From NCBI GenBank assembly GCA_028821195.1, contig JAPPHB010000077.1, forward strand, positions 19,806 to 83,805: DNA of 64,000 nucleotides, written 5' to 3'. Numbering within the stretch: the first letter of the stretch is position 1; each line of letters begins with the position of its first letter. The notes beneath the pieces are model-generated. The model was not told the DNA's origin and searched no databases. It saw only the letters and a program-made list of their open reading frames with translations. The stretch is from Gammaproteobacteria bacterium (GTDB lineage: Bacteria; Gemmatimonadota; Gemmatimonadetes; Longimicrobiales; Gaopeijiaceae). Positions 1 through 8,691 of this stretch are shown piece after piece. The position numbers and the translations under genes were made by a program.

Positions 1-21
1 CGTACAGCGCAAATGCATTAA

Positions 22-45
22 ATGATATTGTATTCTCGTTATCAT
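22..45. promoter_or_regulatory. Palindromic operator-like element upstream of the DUF3299 gene
   Basis: The AT-rich first 55 bases contain the inverted repeat ATGATA (22-27), a 12-nt spacer and TATCAT (40-45), ending 35 nt before the GTG start at 81. The GATA/TATC half sites resemble the general layout of Fur/Zur-family boxes, but the match is loose. A metal-responsive repressor site is one possibility; the sequence shows only the palindrome and its position. Confidence 0.35.
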
Positions 46-80
46 ATCTTGGTTCCCCGAAGGGCGAGGACCCCTGTCAA

Positions 81-605
81 GTGCCGAAGCCGCGCTGCCG
101 ATTCGCGATTCCCTGGACACCCCTCCGACTCGCCCTGGTCATCATGGGCGGCTGGCTTGCGCTCACGTCGGGCCCGCGCTCCGTCCTGGCCGATCGGAGC
201 GGCGGAACGGGGACCCGGCCAGCCAGTGTCCCGGGGGACTCCATCGAGGTAGACTGGCAGCTGCTGGCCTCCCTGGATTACCGCACGGGCGAGGTGTCCA
301 GGGAACTTGAGTCGGTCGTGGGACGAGGAGTGAAGGTGCCCGGATACATGGTCCCCCTGGAGGATTGGGCCGGCGAGGTCTCGGAGTTTCTCCTGGTCCC
401 GTACGTTGGGGCCTGCGTGCACACCCCGCCCCCGCCGCCCAACCAATTGGTCTACGTCAAGATGGAGAAGGGTCAACGCGTACCGGTCTCCTTCTGGAAT
501 CCCGTCTGGATCCACGGCACCTTGACCGTGGAGGAAACGACGAACCTGTACGGATCGGTGTCCTTCAAGATGGCTGGCGTCTCGATTACACCCTACGAGT
601 GGTGA
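81..605 (+). CDS. DUF3299 secreted protein
   Basis: A 174-residue protein. The N-terminus carries basic residues and then a hydrophobic stretch (about residues 10-38), which looks like an export signal. The remainder matches the DUF3299 fold: the core VPGYMVPLE followed by FLLVPYVGACVHTPPPPPNQ, and the closing stretch ending MAGVSITPYEW. DUF3299 proteins are small periplasmic proteins of unknown biochemical role, often encoded beside MacB/FtsX-type ABC transporters or metal-uptake genes; no such partner is visible here because the gene sits at the window edge. GTG at 81 is taken as start; ATG at 144 would remove half of the signal sequence. The AT-rich palindrome upstream suggests its own promoter. 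Family call is firm, function unknown. Confidence 0.85.
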   Translation: MPKPRCRFAIPWTPLRLALVIMGGWLALTSGPRSVLADRSGGTGTRPASVPGDSIEVDWQLLASLDYRTGEVSRELESVVGRGVKVPGYMVPLEDWAGEVSEFLLVPYVGACVHTPPPPPNQLVYVKMEKGQRVPVSFWNPVWIHGTLTVEETTNLYGSVSFKMAGVSITPYEW

Positions 606-783
606 CGAGCCGCAGCCCTGCTGCCCATCCCGCCATGGAATCGCAGCAAACCCTGACGATACGCAAGGGCTGGCGGCCGCGAACTGGCGGGCTAATTCGG
701 ACCATCGTAGTCTGGCCGAATCGCAGGGTCCTCGAAGTTGGAGCTTTCGGCTGCCTCCGAGCGCCGATCGACGGAGCGTCAAC

Positions 784-2082
784 ATGACAGTCAGTTCATC
801 TTCTTCACGCCCGGGCTCGGCTGCGCCGCCGGCTTCGCTCACCCGCCTGTTCCTGCTCGCCGGGCTGTTGGCCCTTGCCTGCGAGGCGCCTCCCGCGGAG
901 TCTGGAGACCAAGCATCGCCCGGCGGCGAAGCGGACGTCGCCACCGCCGCGCAGCAGGCGGACAGCGCCGAGCAGGAAGCCGCCGACCCCGAAGCCGCCA
1001 TCATCCGCCTCGACCCGAACGATCCGAACCTCGAGGTGTGGCGCGACCGCGACATCTCGGGCGATCCGCCCCGCGAACCGGGCCCGATCGACGTCGGATC
1101 GGTGCTGAGCTTCTTCGGGCTCCCCATCGCACGCACCATCGAGGACCTCGTCGCGGGGGAGGTCGAGGTGGCGTTCATGGGCGCGCCTGTGGACATGGGA
1201 GTCGGTTTCCGAGGCGCCGGCGAGGGGCCCAACGCGCTGCGCGCGATGCGGCGGAGCACCGGCAGCATGGAGACGATGATCAGCTGGCGCAGCGAACTGA
1301 CGGCGGTCGACTACGGGAACGCCCCCATCGACCAGTTCAGCGTGGAGCGCAGCATGGAGCCGATCCGCCGAATGGTGCGCGAGATCGCCGAAACGGGGGC
1401 GATTCCCGTGATCATCGGAGGCGACCACTCCATCGAATTCGCCAACGTGGCCGGGCTTGCGGACGTGTACGGCAAGGAGAATGTCGGCGTCATCCACTTC
1501 GATGCCCACTACGACGCCGGCGGGACGCGGATGGGCCACTTGATCTCGCACGCACAGCCCGTGCGCCGTCTGGTCGACGACGGCCACATCCTCGGCAGGA
1601 ACTTCATCCAGGTGGGGCTGCGCGGCAGCTGGCCCGGGCCGGAGGGCTTCGAGTGGATGCGCGAGAACGAATTCCGGTACCATACCATGGCCGAGATCGA
1701 GCGCGACGGTTGGGCCACGGTCATGCAACGCGTCCTCGACGAGGCCAACGACGGCCCCGAGTACTTCCACGTCTCCTTCGACATCGACGTGATGGACCCG
1801 GCGTATACGTCCGGCACCGGCACCCCCGTACCCGGAGGCCTGACCCCGCGCGAAGTCTTCCCCATCCTCCGCGGCCTCTGCTCCGAGAACAACCTGGTGG
1901 GCTTCGACCTGGTGGAACTCAACCCGCTGGTCGATCCGGGCTACACCACCGCCCTCAACGCCAAACAGGTGGTGGACGAATGCCTGACCGGCGTCGCCCT
2001 GCGGAAACTCGGGCTCGGCAACCGGGATTATCTGAGTCCGCTGACGAGGCGGGATGGGCGGCCCGGGGGAGTGGAGAGGTAG
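784..2082 (+). CDS. Agmatinase/arginase-family ureohydrolase, predicted lipoprotein
   Basis: A 432-residue member of the ureohydrolase family, which hydrolyses agmatine, arginine or related guanidino compounds to urea with a binuclear Mn centre. The metal-ligand motifs are present: GGDHS (His215), DAHYD (residues 240-244) and SFDIDVMDP (Asp333, Asp335). The catalytic domain begins near residue 105. Ahead of it are a hydrophobic segment, a lipobox-like LALAC and about 60 low-complexity residues rich in Ala, Glu and Asp, so the enzyme is predicted to be exported and lipid-anchored. That is unusual, since most agmatinases are cytoplasmic. ATG at 784 is chosen because the signal sequence starts there. 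The 178 nt upstream show no clear promoter. Substrate cannot be told from sequence: agmatinase, guanidinobutyrase and formimidoylglutamase are all possible. Confidence 0.88.
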   Translation: MTVSSSSSRPGSAAPPASLTRLFLLAGLLALACEAPPAESGDQASPGGEADVATAAQQADSAEQEAADPEAAIIRLDPNDPNLEVWRDRDISGDPPREPGPIDVGSVLSFFGLPIARTIEDLVAGEVEVAFMGAPVDMGVGFRGAGEGPNALRAMRRSTGSMETMISWRSELTAVDYGNAPIDQFSVERSMEPIRRMVREIAETGAIPVIIGGDHSIEFANVAGLADVYGKENVGVIHFDAHYDAGGTRMGHLISHAQPVRRLVDDGHILGRNFIQVGLRGSWPGPEGFEWMRENEFRYHTMAEIERDGWATVMQRVLDEANDGPEYFHVSFDIDVMDPAYTSGTGTPVPGGLTPREVFPILRGLCSENNLVGFDLVELNPLVDPGYTTALNAKQVVDECLTGVALRKLGLGNRDYLSPLTRRDGRPGGVER

Positions 2083-2255
2083 CTGACCGACCGAGTTGCT
2101 CCAATGGAACGTGCGCACGGGCATCGGGAAGCCAACCCGGGTACCGCGTTGCTGACAGGCTGACGGAGACTGGTGCTGCCCGGACCGTTGTCTCGCGAGC
2201 CGTCCCCTTCACCGCCCCGGTAGCAGATCACCTCCGTCCGGGAATAACTTGGTGC

Positions 2256-3347
2256 ATGCCTGACGACAACACCTCCACTGGATCATCCGCCTTCGCCCGC
2301 AGGGGGCGGCGGTCGCCCGCGACCCCGGAAGCCCACGAGGCGCGTCCGTCCGCACACGACGTCCCGGTGCCCTCGGACCAGACCGCGCATTCCGACCTCG
2401 AGCCCTGGAACCCGGGAACGCCCCTCGAGCTCGACTGGCTGCGCCACCTGCGCGTGAACCGGAGCGCGGCGGAGCGCCGGACCGCTTCCCTGCCCGGCCG
2501 CAGGAGCGTGAAGCGCGAGTGGCAGGCGGCCTGGCTCCTGCGCGCGGTCACCTGCATCGACCTCACCACGCTCGCGGGCGACGACACCCCCGGGCGGGTG
2601 GGCAGGCTGTGCGGCAAGGCACGCAATCCCGTGCGGGCCGACCTGCTCGAAGCGGCGGGCGCGTCCGGGCTGCCCATCCAGGTCGCGTCCGTGTGCGTCT
2701 ACCCGAGCATGGTGCCCACCGCGGTGGAAGCGCTTGCCGGGTCTGGCATCCCCGTGGCGGCCGTGGCCGCGGGTTTCCCCGCCGGCCAGACGCCCTTCCC
2801 CGAGCGGCTCGACGAGATCCGGACGGCCGTCGCCGCGGGCGCTTCCGAGATCGACATCGTCATCAGCCGCGAGCACGTCCTCCGCGGGCGCTGGGGCGAC
2901 CTCTACGACGAGGTCGGCGCCTTCCGCGAGGCGGCCCGGGGCGCGCACCTGAAGACCATCATCGCCACCGGCGAACTCGCGACCCTCAGCAACGTCGCGC
3001 GCGCGAGCCTGGTGTGCATGATGGCGGGAGCCGACTTCATCAAGACCTCCACGGGGAAGGAGAAGGTCAACGCCACCCTGCCCGTCGGCCTCACCATGGT
3101 GCGCCAGATCCGCGCCTGGCGCGAGCGCACCGGTTACCGCGTGGGCTTCAAGCCCGCGGGGGGCATCGGCACCGCGAAGCAGGCGCTGGTCTGGCTGGTG
3201 CTCATGCGCGAGGAGCTGGGCCCCCGCTGGATGCAGGCCGGGCTCTTCCGCTTCGGCGCCAGTTCCCTCCTGGGCGACATCGAACGCCAGATCGAGCATC
3301 ACGTCACGGGCCGCTATTCAGCCACCCATCGACATCCCATGGCCTGA
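2256..3347 (+). CDS. deoC: Deoxyribose-phosphate aldolase, long eukaryotic-type
   Basis: DERA cleaves 2-deoxyribose 5-phosphate to glyceraldehyde 3-phosphate and acetaldehyde. The Schiff-base lysine lies in DFIKTSTGK (Lys263) and the second active-site lysine in GFKPAGGI (Lys299). The protein has 363 residues, about 100 more than the E. coli enzyme. It carries features that I recall from animal DERA: an N-terminal VKREWQAAWLLRAVT block, the IDLTTLAGDDT motif, and a C-terminus of HHVTGRY plus PM near the end. The first 55 residues are low-complexity and may be dispensable; ATG at 2256 is the first in-frame start after the previous gene, and a later start is possible. It lies 14 nt ahead of an ALDH16-type dehydrogenase that could oxidise the acetaldehyde it releases. 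Confidence 0.93.
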   Translation: MPDDNTSTGSSAFARRGRRSPATPEAHEARPSAHDVPVPSDQTAHSDLEPWNPGTPLELDWLRHLRVNRSAAERRTASLPGRRSVKREWQAAWLLRAVTCIDLTTLAGDDTPGRVGRLCGKARNPVRADLLEAAGASGLPIQVASVCVYPSMVPTAVEALAGSGIPVAAVAAGFPAGQTPFPERLDEIRTAVAAGASEIDIVISREHVLRGRWGDLYDEVGAFREAARGAHLKTIIATGELATLSNVARASLVCMMAGADFIKTSTGKEKVNATLPVGLTMVRQIRAWRERTGYRVGFKPAGGIGTAKQALVWLVLMREELGPRWMQAGLFRFGASSLLGDIERQIEHHVTGRYSATHRHPMA

Positions 3348-3361
3348 GCGAGTCCCGCCAG

Positions 3362-5818
3362 ATGCCGCGAATCTCCGAGATCTTCGAAACCCTCGAATAC
3401 GGGCCCGCGCCCGAGAGCGCGGGGCGGGCGCAAGCGTGGCTCGACGAGCGCGGACGCTCGTTCGGCCTGTTCATCGGCGGCGACTGGGTCGAAGGCGCGG
3501 ATGCGGAAGCGTTCGACACCGTCAACCCGGCGAACGGGACGGCGCTCGCGCGCATTACACAAGGAGCCTCCGAGGATGTCGACCGAGCCGTGCGCGCCGC
3601 CCGCGCCGCGCAGGAGCCATGGGCGCGGCTCGGCGGTCACGCCCGCGCCCGCTTCCTCTATGCGCTGGCCCGCCGCATCCACCGGCATGCGCGCCTCTTC
3701 TCGGTCCTGGAGACGCTGGACAATGGCAAACCCGTGCGGGAATCGCGCGACATCGACATCCCGCTCGTGGTGCGCCACTTCTATCACCACGCGGGATGGG
3801 CGCAGTTGATGGATTCCGAGTTCCCGGACCAAGTGCCCGTGGGCGTCGCCGGCCAGATCATCCCCTGGAACTTCCCGCTGCTGATGCTGGCGTGGAAGAT
3901 CGCGCCCGCGCTGGCCACCGGGAACACGGTGGTGCTCAAGCCCGCCGAGTTCACGCCCCTCACCGCCCTGCTCTTCGCCGAGATCTGCCGGGAGACAGAG
4001 CTGCCCCCCGGAGTCGTGAACGTGGTGACGGGCGACGGCCGCACCGGTGCCGCCCTGGTGGCGCATCCCGACGTCGACAAGATCGCCTTCACCGGATCCA
4101 CGGAGGTGGGGCGCCTCATCCGCAGCCGGACGGCGGGCAGCGGCAAGCGTCTTTCGCTCGAGCTGGGGGGCAAATCGCCCTTCGTCGTATACGAGGACGC
4201 CGACCTGGACGGCGTGGTCGAGGGAGTCGTCGACGCCATCTGGTTCAACCAGGGACAGGTGTGCTGCGCGGGTTCGCGCATTCTGGTTCAGGAGGGCGTC
4301 GCGGAGGCGCTGGAGCGCAAGCTCAAGGCGCGCATGGAGATGCTGCGCATGGGCGATCCGCTGGACAAGGCGGTGGACATGGGCGCCATCATCGCGCCCG
4401 TACAGCTCGAGAAGATCCGTCGGCTGGTGGACCAGGGCCGGCGGGATGGCGCCGACATCTGGCAGCCGTCGTGGAGCACGCCCGCGGAGGGGTACTTCTA
4501 CCCGCCGACGCTGTGTACCCGGGTCGCGCCCGCGTCCGCCATCGCGCAGGTCGAGATCTTCGGGCCGGTGGTGGTGATGATGACCTTCCGCACGCCGGAG
4601 GAGTCGGTTCGGCTCGCCAACGACACCCGCTACGGGCTCGCCGCCAGCATCTGGAGCGAGAACATCAACCTGGCGCTGGATGTCGCGCCGAAGGTGAAGG
4701 CGGGCACGGTGTGGATCAATTGCACCAACGTCTTCGACGCGGCCTCCGGGTTCGGCGGCTACCGCGAGAGCGGCTTCGGGCGCGAGGGTGGACGCGAGGG
4801 GCTCCACGAGTACTTGCGGCCCGCGTGGCAGGCGCGCGACGGGGCATCGACAAGGGAGAACGTCCGTCAGGTCGCGCAAATCGTCGCGGGCGAATCCGTT
4901 TCGTTCGAGGATGGCCGAGCGGGCGTGCCGGCGGAAGACGACGAGTCTCCCCTTTCGGGCGATGCGATGCCGCGGCTGGACCGCACCACCAGGATGTACA
5001 TCGGGGGCCGCCAGGCGCGGCCCGACGGCGGCTACACGACGCTCGTCCGCGGGGCCTCGGGCGAGGTGGTGGGGGAAGTGGGCCGCGGCAACCGCAAGGA
5101 CATCCGCAACGCGGTCGAGGCGGCGCGGCACGCCGGCGGATGGGCCGACCGCACCGCCCACAACCGCGCGCAGATCCTCTACTTCATCGCCGAGAACCTC
5201 GCCGTGCGCGCATCCGAGTTCGCGGCCCGCATCCGATCACTCACCGGGCAGAGCACCGGCCGCGCGTCCGAGGAAGTCGATCTCTCGATCCGCCGCCTCT
5301 TCAGCTATGCGGCGCACGCGGACAAGTGGGACGGGCACGTCCACCGCACGCCCTACCGGAACGTCACCCTCGCCATGCCCGAGAGTCTGGGGGTGATCGC
5401 CATCGCGTGCCCGGAGCGAAACCCGCTGCTGGGCTTCATCTCGCTGATCGCGCCCGCCATCGCAACCGGCAACACCGTGGTCGCCGTTCCCTCCGAGCGC
5501 TGCCCGCTCTCCGCCACCGACCTCTGCCAGGTGCTGGACACCTCCGACCTGCCGGGCGGGGTGGTCAACGTCGTCACGGGCGAGCATGCGGAACTGGCGC
5601 CGGTGCTGGCCGCGCACGACGACGTGGACGCCATCTGGTACTTCGGCGCGGATAGCGGGGTGGAGGAGGTCGAGCGCCTCTCCACGGGAAACATGAAGCA
5701 GACCTGGACGGAGACCGGCCTCCGGCGGCGATGGCGGACGCCCGAGCAGGGGGAAGGCGACGAATTCCTGCGCCGGGCGACGCAGGTCAAGAACATCTGG
5801 ATATCCTACGGGGAATAG
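3362..5818 (+). CDS. Two-domain aldehyde dehydrogenase, ALDH16 type
   Basis: An 818-residue protein with two ALDH modules in tandem. The first (about residues 40-495) is complete: the PWNFPLLM cofactor region, the glutamate in LELGGKSPF, and the nucleophile Cys301 in GQVCCAGSR. The second (about residues 540-805) keeps the fold signature (APAIATGNTVV, LPGGVVNVVTG) but has no GQxC motif, so it should be inactive. This active-plus-degenerate architecture and the length match ALDH16, where the second domain is structural and assembles the dimer; animal ALDH16A1 has lost the cysteine while bacterial forms keep it. Placement directly after DERA suggests acetaldehyde oxidation in deoxynucleoside catabolism, which is inference. 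No further gene follows on this strand. Confidence 0.92.
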   Translation: MPRISEIFETLEYGPAPESAGRAQAWLDERGRSFGLFIGGDWVEGADAEAFDTVNPANGTALARITQGASEDVDRAVRAARAAQEPWARLGGHARARFLYALARRIHRHARLFSVLETLDNGKPVRESRDIDIPLVVRHFYHHAGWAQLMDSEFPDQVPVGVAGQIIPWNFPLLMLAWKIAPALATGNTVVLKPAEFTPLTALLFAEICRETELPPGVVNVVTGDGRTGAALVAHPDVDKIAFTGSTEVGRLIRSRTAGSGKRLSLELGGKSPFVVYEDADLDGVVEGVVDAIWFNQGQVCCAGSRILVQEGVAEALERKLKARMEMLRMGDPLDKAVDMGAIIAPVQLEKIRRLVDQGRRDGADIWQPSWSTPAEGYFYPPTLCTRVAPASAIAQVEIFGPVVVMMTFRTPEESVRLANDTRYGLAASIWSENINLALDVAPKVKAGTVWINCTNVFDAASGFGGYRESGFGREGGREGLHEYLRPAWQARDGASTRENVRQVAQIVAGESVSFEDGRAGVPAEDDESPLSGDAMPRLDRTTRMYIGGRQARPDGGYTTLVRGASGEVVGEVGRGNRKDIRNAVEAARHAGGWADRTAHNRAQILYFIAENLAVRASEFAARIRSLTGQSTGRASEEVDLSIRRLFSYAAHADKWDGHVHRTPYRNVTLAMPESLGVIAIACPERNPLLGFISLIAPAIATGNTVVAVPSERCPLSATDLCQVLDTSDLPGGVVNVVTGEHAELAPVLAAHDDVDAIWYFGADSGVEEVERLSTGNMKQTWTETGLRRRWRTPEQGEGDEFLRRATQVKNIWISYGE

Positions 5819-5846
5819 GTCCGCCCGCCCGGTCTCCGAGCTGCCG

Positions 5847-6284
5847 CTAGTTGAAGGTATAGGTGCAGACCAACTCGGGGACCTGTTCCGACAGCACGGA
5901 TGCGACTTCGCAGATGGCCTCGCCGCGCACGAACAACTGAAGGCTCACCTGTGGCATTGCCTCCGTCTCCGGAGGTCGGCCGACGCTCACGAAAATGCGG
6001 GCCCCGCCGCCCAGCTCAAGATCCGCCTGATACCCGGGATCGACGGTTGAAGTGTCGGCCGAAACGACCTCTTCCCGGCGGTTGCCGAAGTTGTCCCAGA
6101 TGTAGACGAACTGGTTCGACGTGACCAGGGTCAGGGGACCCGGACCCGGGCCGCCGACGACGATACTTGCGGTCGTGGGAGCTTCCGTTGGCCCATCAAG
6201 GATCGAGCAGGCCGTGAGGGCCGACACGCCGGCGACGATGGCGAACCATCCCATCCGCACCCGCTCTGCGGAGTATGCACTCAT
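5847..6284 (-). CDS. Uncharacterised lipoprotein
   Basis: A 145-residue protein that I do not recognise. The N-terminus has a basic region, a hydrophobic core and a lipobox-like ALTAC (Cys26), so it is predicted to be lipid-anchored. The mature part is about 120 residues, mostly alternating hydrophobic and polar residues that suggest a small beta-sandwich; two cysteines near the C-terminus (EAICEV and LVCTYTF) could form a disulfide. It runs convergent to the ALDH16 gene with a 28-nt gap and lies upstream of nothing on its own strand, so it is probably monocistronic. About 120 nt separate its start from the RidA gene end. Confidence 0.65.
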   Translation of the reverse strand: MSAYSAERVRMGWFAIVAGVSALTACSILDGPTEAPTTASIVVGGPGPGPLTLVTSNQFVYIWDNFGNRREEVVSADTSTVDPGYQADLELGGGARIFVSVGRPPETEAMPQVSLQLFVRGEAICEVASVLSEQVPELVCTYTFN

Positions 6285-6404
6285 GAAATCACCTCATAAC
6301 AGGAGAACGGGGCGCGCGAGCACGATGGAGCCGCACGGGCGCCTCACTCCCTAATCGTGTCGGATCCGACAGGGCTCCGCCAGTGCGCCGGGGAGCAGTT
6401 TCCC

Positions 6405-6791
6405 TCAGGGAAGCAGCGCGATGGCGTCGATTTCGACGCTCACGTTCCTGGGGAGCGCGCCCGCCTGCACGGTCGAGCGCGCGGGACGGTGGTCGCCGAA
6501 GTGCTCGGCGTAGACTTCGTTCATGGCGGCGAACTCGCCCATGTCCGCGAGGAAGACGGTTGTCTTGACGACGGTGGACAGCGACGCGCCGGAGGCCTCC
6601 AGCACGGCCGCCAGATTGCGCAGCACCTGGTGCGTCTGTTCCTGGATGTCACCCCTCAGCAACTCGCCCGTTGATGGGACCAGCGGGATCTGCCCGGAGG
6701 CGAAGAGAAACCCGCCCGCGGCGATCGCCTGGGAGTAGGGACCGATGGCCCTGGGGGCGCGGTCCGTGTGCACGACCGTTGTTTCGCTCAT
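6405..6791 (-). CDS. ridA: RidA-family enamine/imine deaminase
   Basis: A 128-residue protein of standard RidA length. RidA hydrolyses reactive 2-aminoacrylate-type enamines released by PLP enzymes. The motif PARSTVQ places the key arginine at residue 105 and the glutamate of VSVEIDA at residue 120, exactly the canonical numbering, so deaminase activity is expected. The start ATG overlaps the stop of the upstream PLP enzyme (ATGA), so the two are co-translated. The pairing makes sense because a PLP lyase acting on serine or threonine would release such enamines. It is the last gene of a three-gene minus-strand operon. Confidence 0.95.
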   Translation of the reverse strand: MSETTVVHTDRAPRAIGPYSQAIAAGGFLFASGQIPLVPSTGELLRGDIQEQTHQVLRNLAAVLEASGASLSTVVKTTVFLADMGEFAAMNEVYAEHFGDHRPARSTVQAGALPRNVSVEIDAIALLP

Positions 6792-7924
6792 CTGGTGTCA
6801 GACTCCGTGGCTGAATTAATCGGGGACGCGACCCGTCCTCTTCCTTCGATGGGCCAGGTTTCGCAGCGGTCTCCTTCGTGTGCGATGACGCGGTCCTGCA
6901 GGTTCACCGAGACGCAGACGTGGTTCGGCAGCAGCCGCACCAGCTCACCCACGCGCGGACGCCAGTCCGTGCTCGTGATGTCCAGCACGCCGTGCTCTTC
7001 CGAGAGGGCGACCACGCGCACCTCCGGCCGCCCGGCCAGGGCGGCGTATCCGGTGCCGGCGGTGTCGTGCAGCTCCTTTGAGAGCGCTTTGGAGCCCGCG
7101 TCCACCACCGCCCGCCCTGGGACCGCGGTGCTCACCACCGTGGCGAGGATCGAGTAGGCGCACTCGCGGCCGCGGGCCACGCCCATGCCGGTCATGTCCA
7201 GGTCGTTGTAGATGACGGTGCCGGCCCGCACCTCGGTCAGACGGGGAAGAAGGTGACTGTGCCAGAGCGTGGGGCTCGACCCGCCGCTGACGACCTCGGG
7301 CGCCAGGCCGGCCCCGCCGAGCGTTGCGCAGCAGGACTCGAGCCGCTCCGCGAGCGCACCGATCGCCTGCTCCTGCTCCGACACATGCGTGCGGATGTGC
7401 CCTGGGTAGAACATGATGCCCCGGTACTCCAGACCCTCCGCGTCGCGGGCGAGCGCCGCCAGCAGGCCGGCCTCCCGTGCCGTCTGCACCCCCGTCCGTC
7501 CCAGCCCCACATCCACCTCGACCAGGACACGTACCGTCCTTGCGGCCGCCCGCGCGGCCTCTGCCAGACCCCGCAGCGCCACCTCCGAATCCAGGGCCAC
7601 CGTCAGCGCGACCCGCTCGGGAAGCGCCATCAGCCGATCCAGCTTCCTCTTTCCGAGGAGCGGATAGGCGAGCAGCAGATCATCGCAGACCCGAGCCATG
7701 ACCTCGGCTTCGTGCGGCGTGGCCACGGCGAGCCCCCGCGCACCGGCCTCCAGCTGGATGCGGGCGAGCGCGAGGCTCTTGTGGGTCTTCACGTGCGGGC
7801 GCCAGGCGATTCCGTGGCGCTCCGTGTAGGCGGCTACCCTGGCCGCGTTGGCGCGCGCCCTCGCCAGGTCCACGAGGGCGACCGGGGTCTCCGCGTCCGC
7901 GAGACCGGCGGGGATTACGCTCAA
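6788..7924 (-). CDS. PLP-dependent D-threonine aldolase / D-serine dehydratase-like enzyme
   Basis: A 378-residue fold-type III (alanine-racemase-like) PLP enzyme. The PLP lysine is Lys46 in PHVKTHK; GYAALAGRPEV and EEHGV precede the C-terminal metal site LPNHVCVSV, where His and Cys bind zinc or another divalent metal in D-threonine aldolase and eukaryotic-type D-serine dehydratase. It should cleave D-threonine or other D-3-hydroxy amino acids, or dehydrate D-serine; the sequence does not decide which. The only in-frame start is TTG at 7924, whose bases overlap the TGA of the upstream thioredoxin gene (TTGA), implying translational coupling. RidA follows with a second 4-nt overlap. A D-aminoacylase-like gene at 44 kb could supply D-amino acids. 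Confidence 0.9.
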   Translation of the reverse strand: MSVIPAGLADAETPVALVDLARARANAARVAAYTERHGIAWRPHVKTHKSLALARIQLEAGARGLAVATPHEAEVMARVCDDLLLAYPLLGKRKLDRLMALPERVALTVALDSEVALRGLAEAARAAARTVRVLVEVDVGLGRTGVQTAREAGLLAALARDAEGLEYRGIMFYPGHIRTHVSEQEQAIGALAERLESCCATLGGAGLAPEVVSGGSSPTLWHSHLLPRLTEVRAGTVIYNDLDMTGMGVARGRECAYSILATVVSTAVPGRAVVDAGSKALSKELHDTAGTGYAALAGRPEVRVVALSEEHGVLDITSTDWRPRVGELVRLLPNHVCVSVNLQDRVIAHEGDRCETWPIEGRGRVASPINSATESDTR

Positions 7925-8508
7925 CCCAGGGCCGCCTCCAGGGCGTCGAAGAACGCCCGGTCTTCCTCGGACACCGGACCGACGCGCACGAAGCGGATCG
8001 TTCCTTTCCGGTCGACGAGGTAGGTGGCCGGGAGACCGACGGCGCGGAACGCGTCCATCGAACGCATCTCCGGATCGTGCAGGATCGTGTAGGTCACGCC
8101 GTACTCACCGGCGAACTCGCGCACCACATCCTCGAATCCGGCGTCGTCCACGGAGATGCCCACGATCTCGAAGCCCCGCTCACGGTGCTCGTCGTAGAGC
8201 GACTGCAGGAAGGGCGTCTCGAACCGGCAGGGCGCGCACCAGGTGGCCCAGAGGTTGACCAGCAGGACCTCGCCTCGCAGGTCGGAGAGCGCCACCGCTT
8301 CGCCGTCCAGGGTGGCGGCCCGCACATCGGGCACCGGGTCCCCCGCGGTCGGAGGTCGATCGACCGGCGCGCACGCCGTGCCGAGCCAGAGGATGGCCAG
8401 GGCTGCCCGAAACGGACGGGGGCCCGGTCCTGCCGGGCTGAACCATCGGATGAGAGAGCTGATGTCCTGGCTCCTGGTTCGCGGTTCGCGGGAAGATGCG
8501 TAGCGCAA
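7921..8508 (-). CDS. TlpA-like thiol-disulfide oxidoreductase lipoprotein
   Basis: A 195-residue thioredoxin-fold protein of the TlpA/ResA group. The redox motif is WCAPC (Cys91, Cys94), and the cis-proline follows in AVGLPATYLVD. A hydrophobic stretch ending in a lipobox-like LGTAC (Cys46) predicts export and lipid anchoring, as is usual for TlpA-type reductants that act on cytochrome c or envelope disulfides. The start is TTG at 8508, with a rather long basic N-region; no better start lies closer to the signal. It heads the operon with the PLP enzyme and RidA, although an extracytoplasmic thioredoxin has no obvious link to them. A 183-nt region separates it from the divergent gene at 8692. 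Confidence 0.9.
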   Translation of the reverse strand: MRYASSREPRTRSQDISSLIRWFSPAGPGPRPFRAALAILWLGTACAPVDRPPTAGDPVPDVRAATLDGEAVALSDLRGEVLLVNLWATWCAPCRFETPFLQSLYDEHRERGFEIVGISVDDAGFEDVVREFAGEYGVTYTILHDPEMRSMDAFRAVGLPATYLVDRKGTIRFVRVGPVSEEDRAFFDALEAALG

Positions 8509-8691
8509 TCACGGGCGCGGGCCGTAAGTTCAACTTCCGTCCCCGTAACCGCAACGATGCCGCCCGCAGCGCCCGCGAGCGCGCGCGGACCTTACCCCCC
8601 AAGCACCGTGTACTGACGCCATCATCCGCTACGCTCGCCCACGCCTCCAGTCAGCATCCGGCTGCGCGACGACATACGCCAAGGTCAGGCC

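Noticed and set aside
42..1268. A 408-codon open frame on the minus strand over DUF3299 and the ureohydrolase
   Set aside because: It overlaps two well-supported plus-strand genes; composition is Arg/Ser/Gly-rich as expected for antisense frames in GC-rich DNA, and no family is recognisable.
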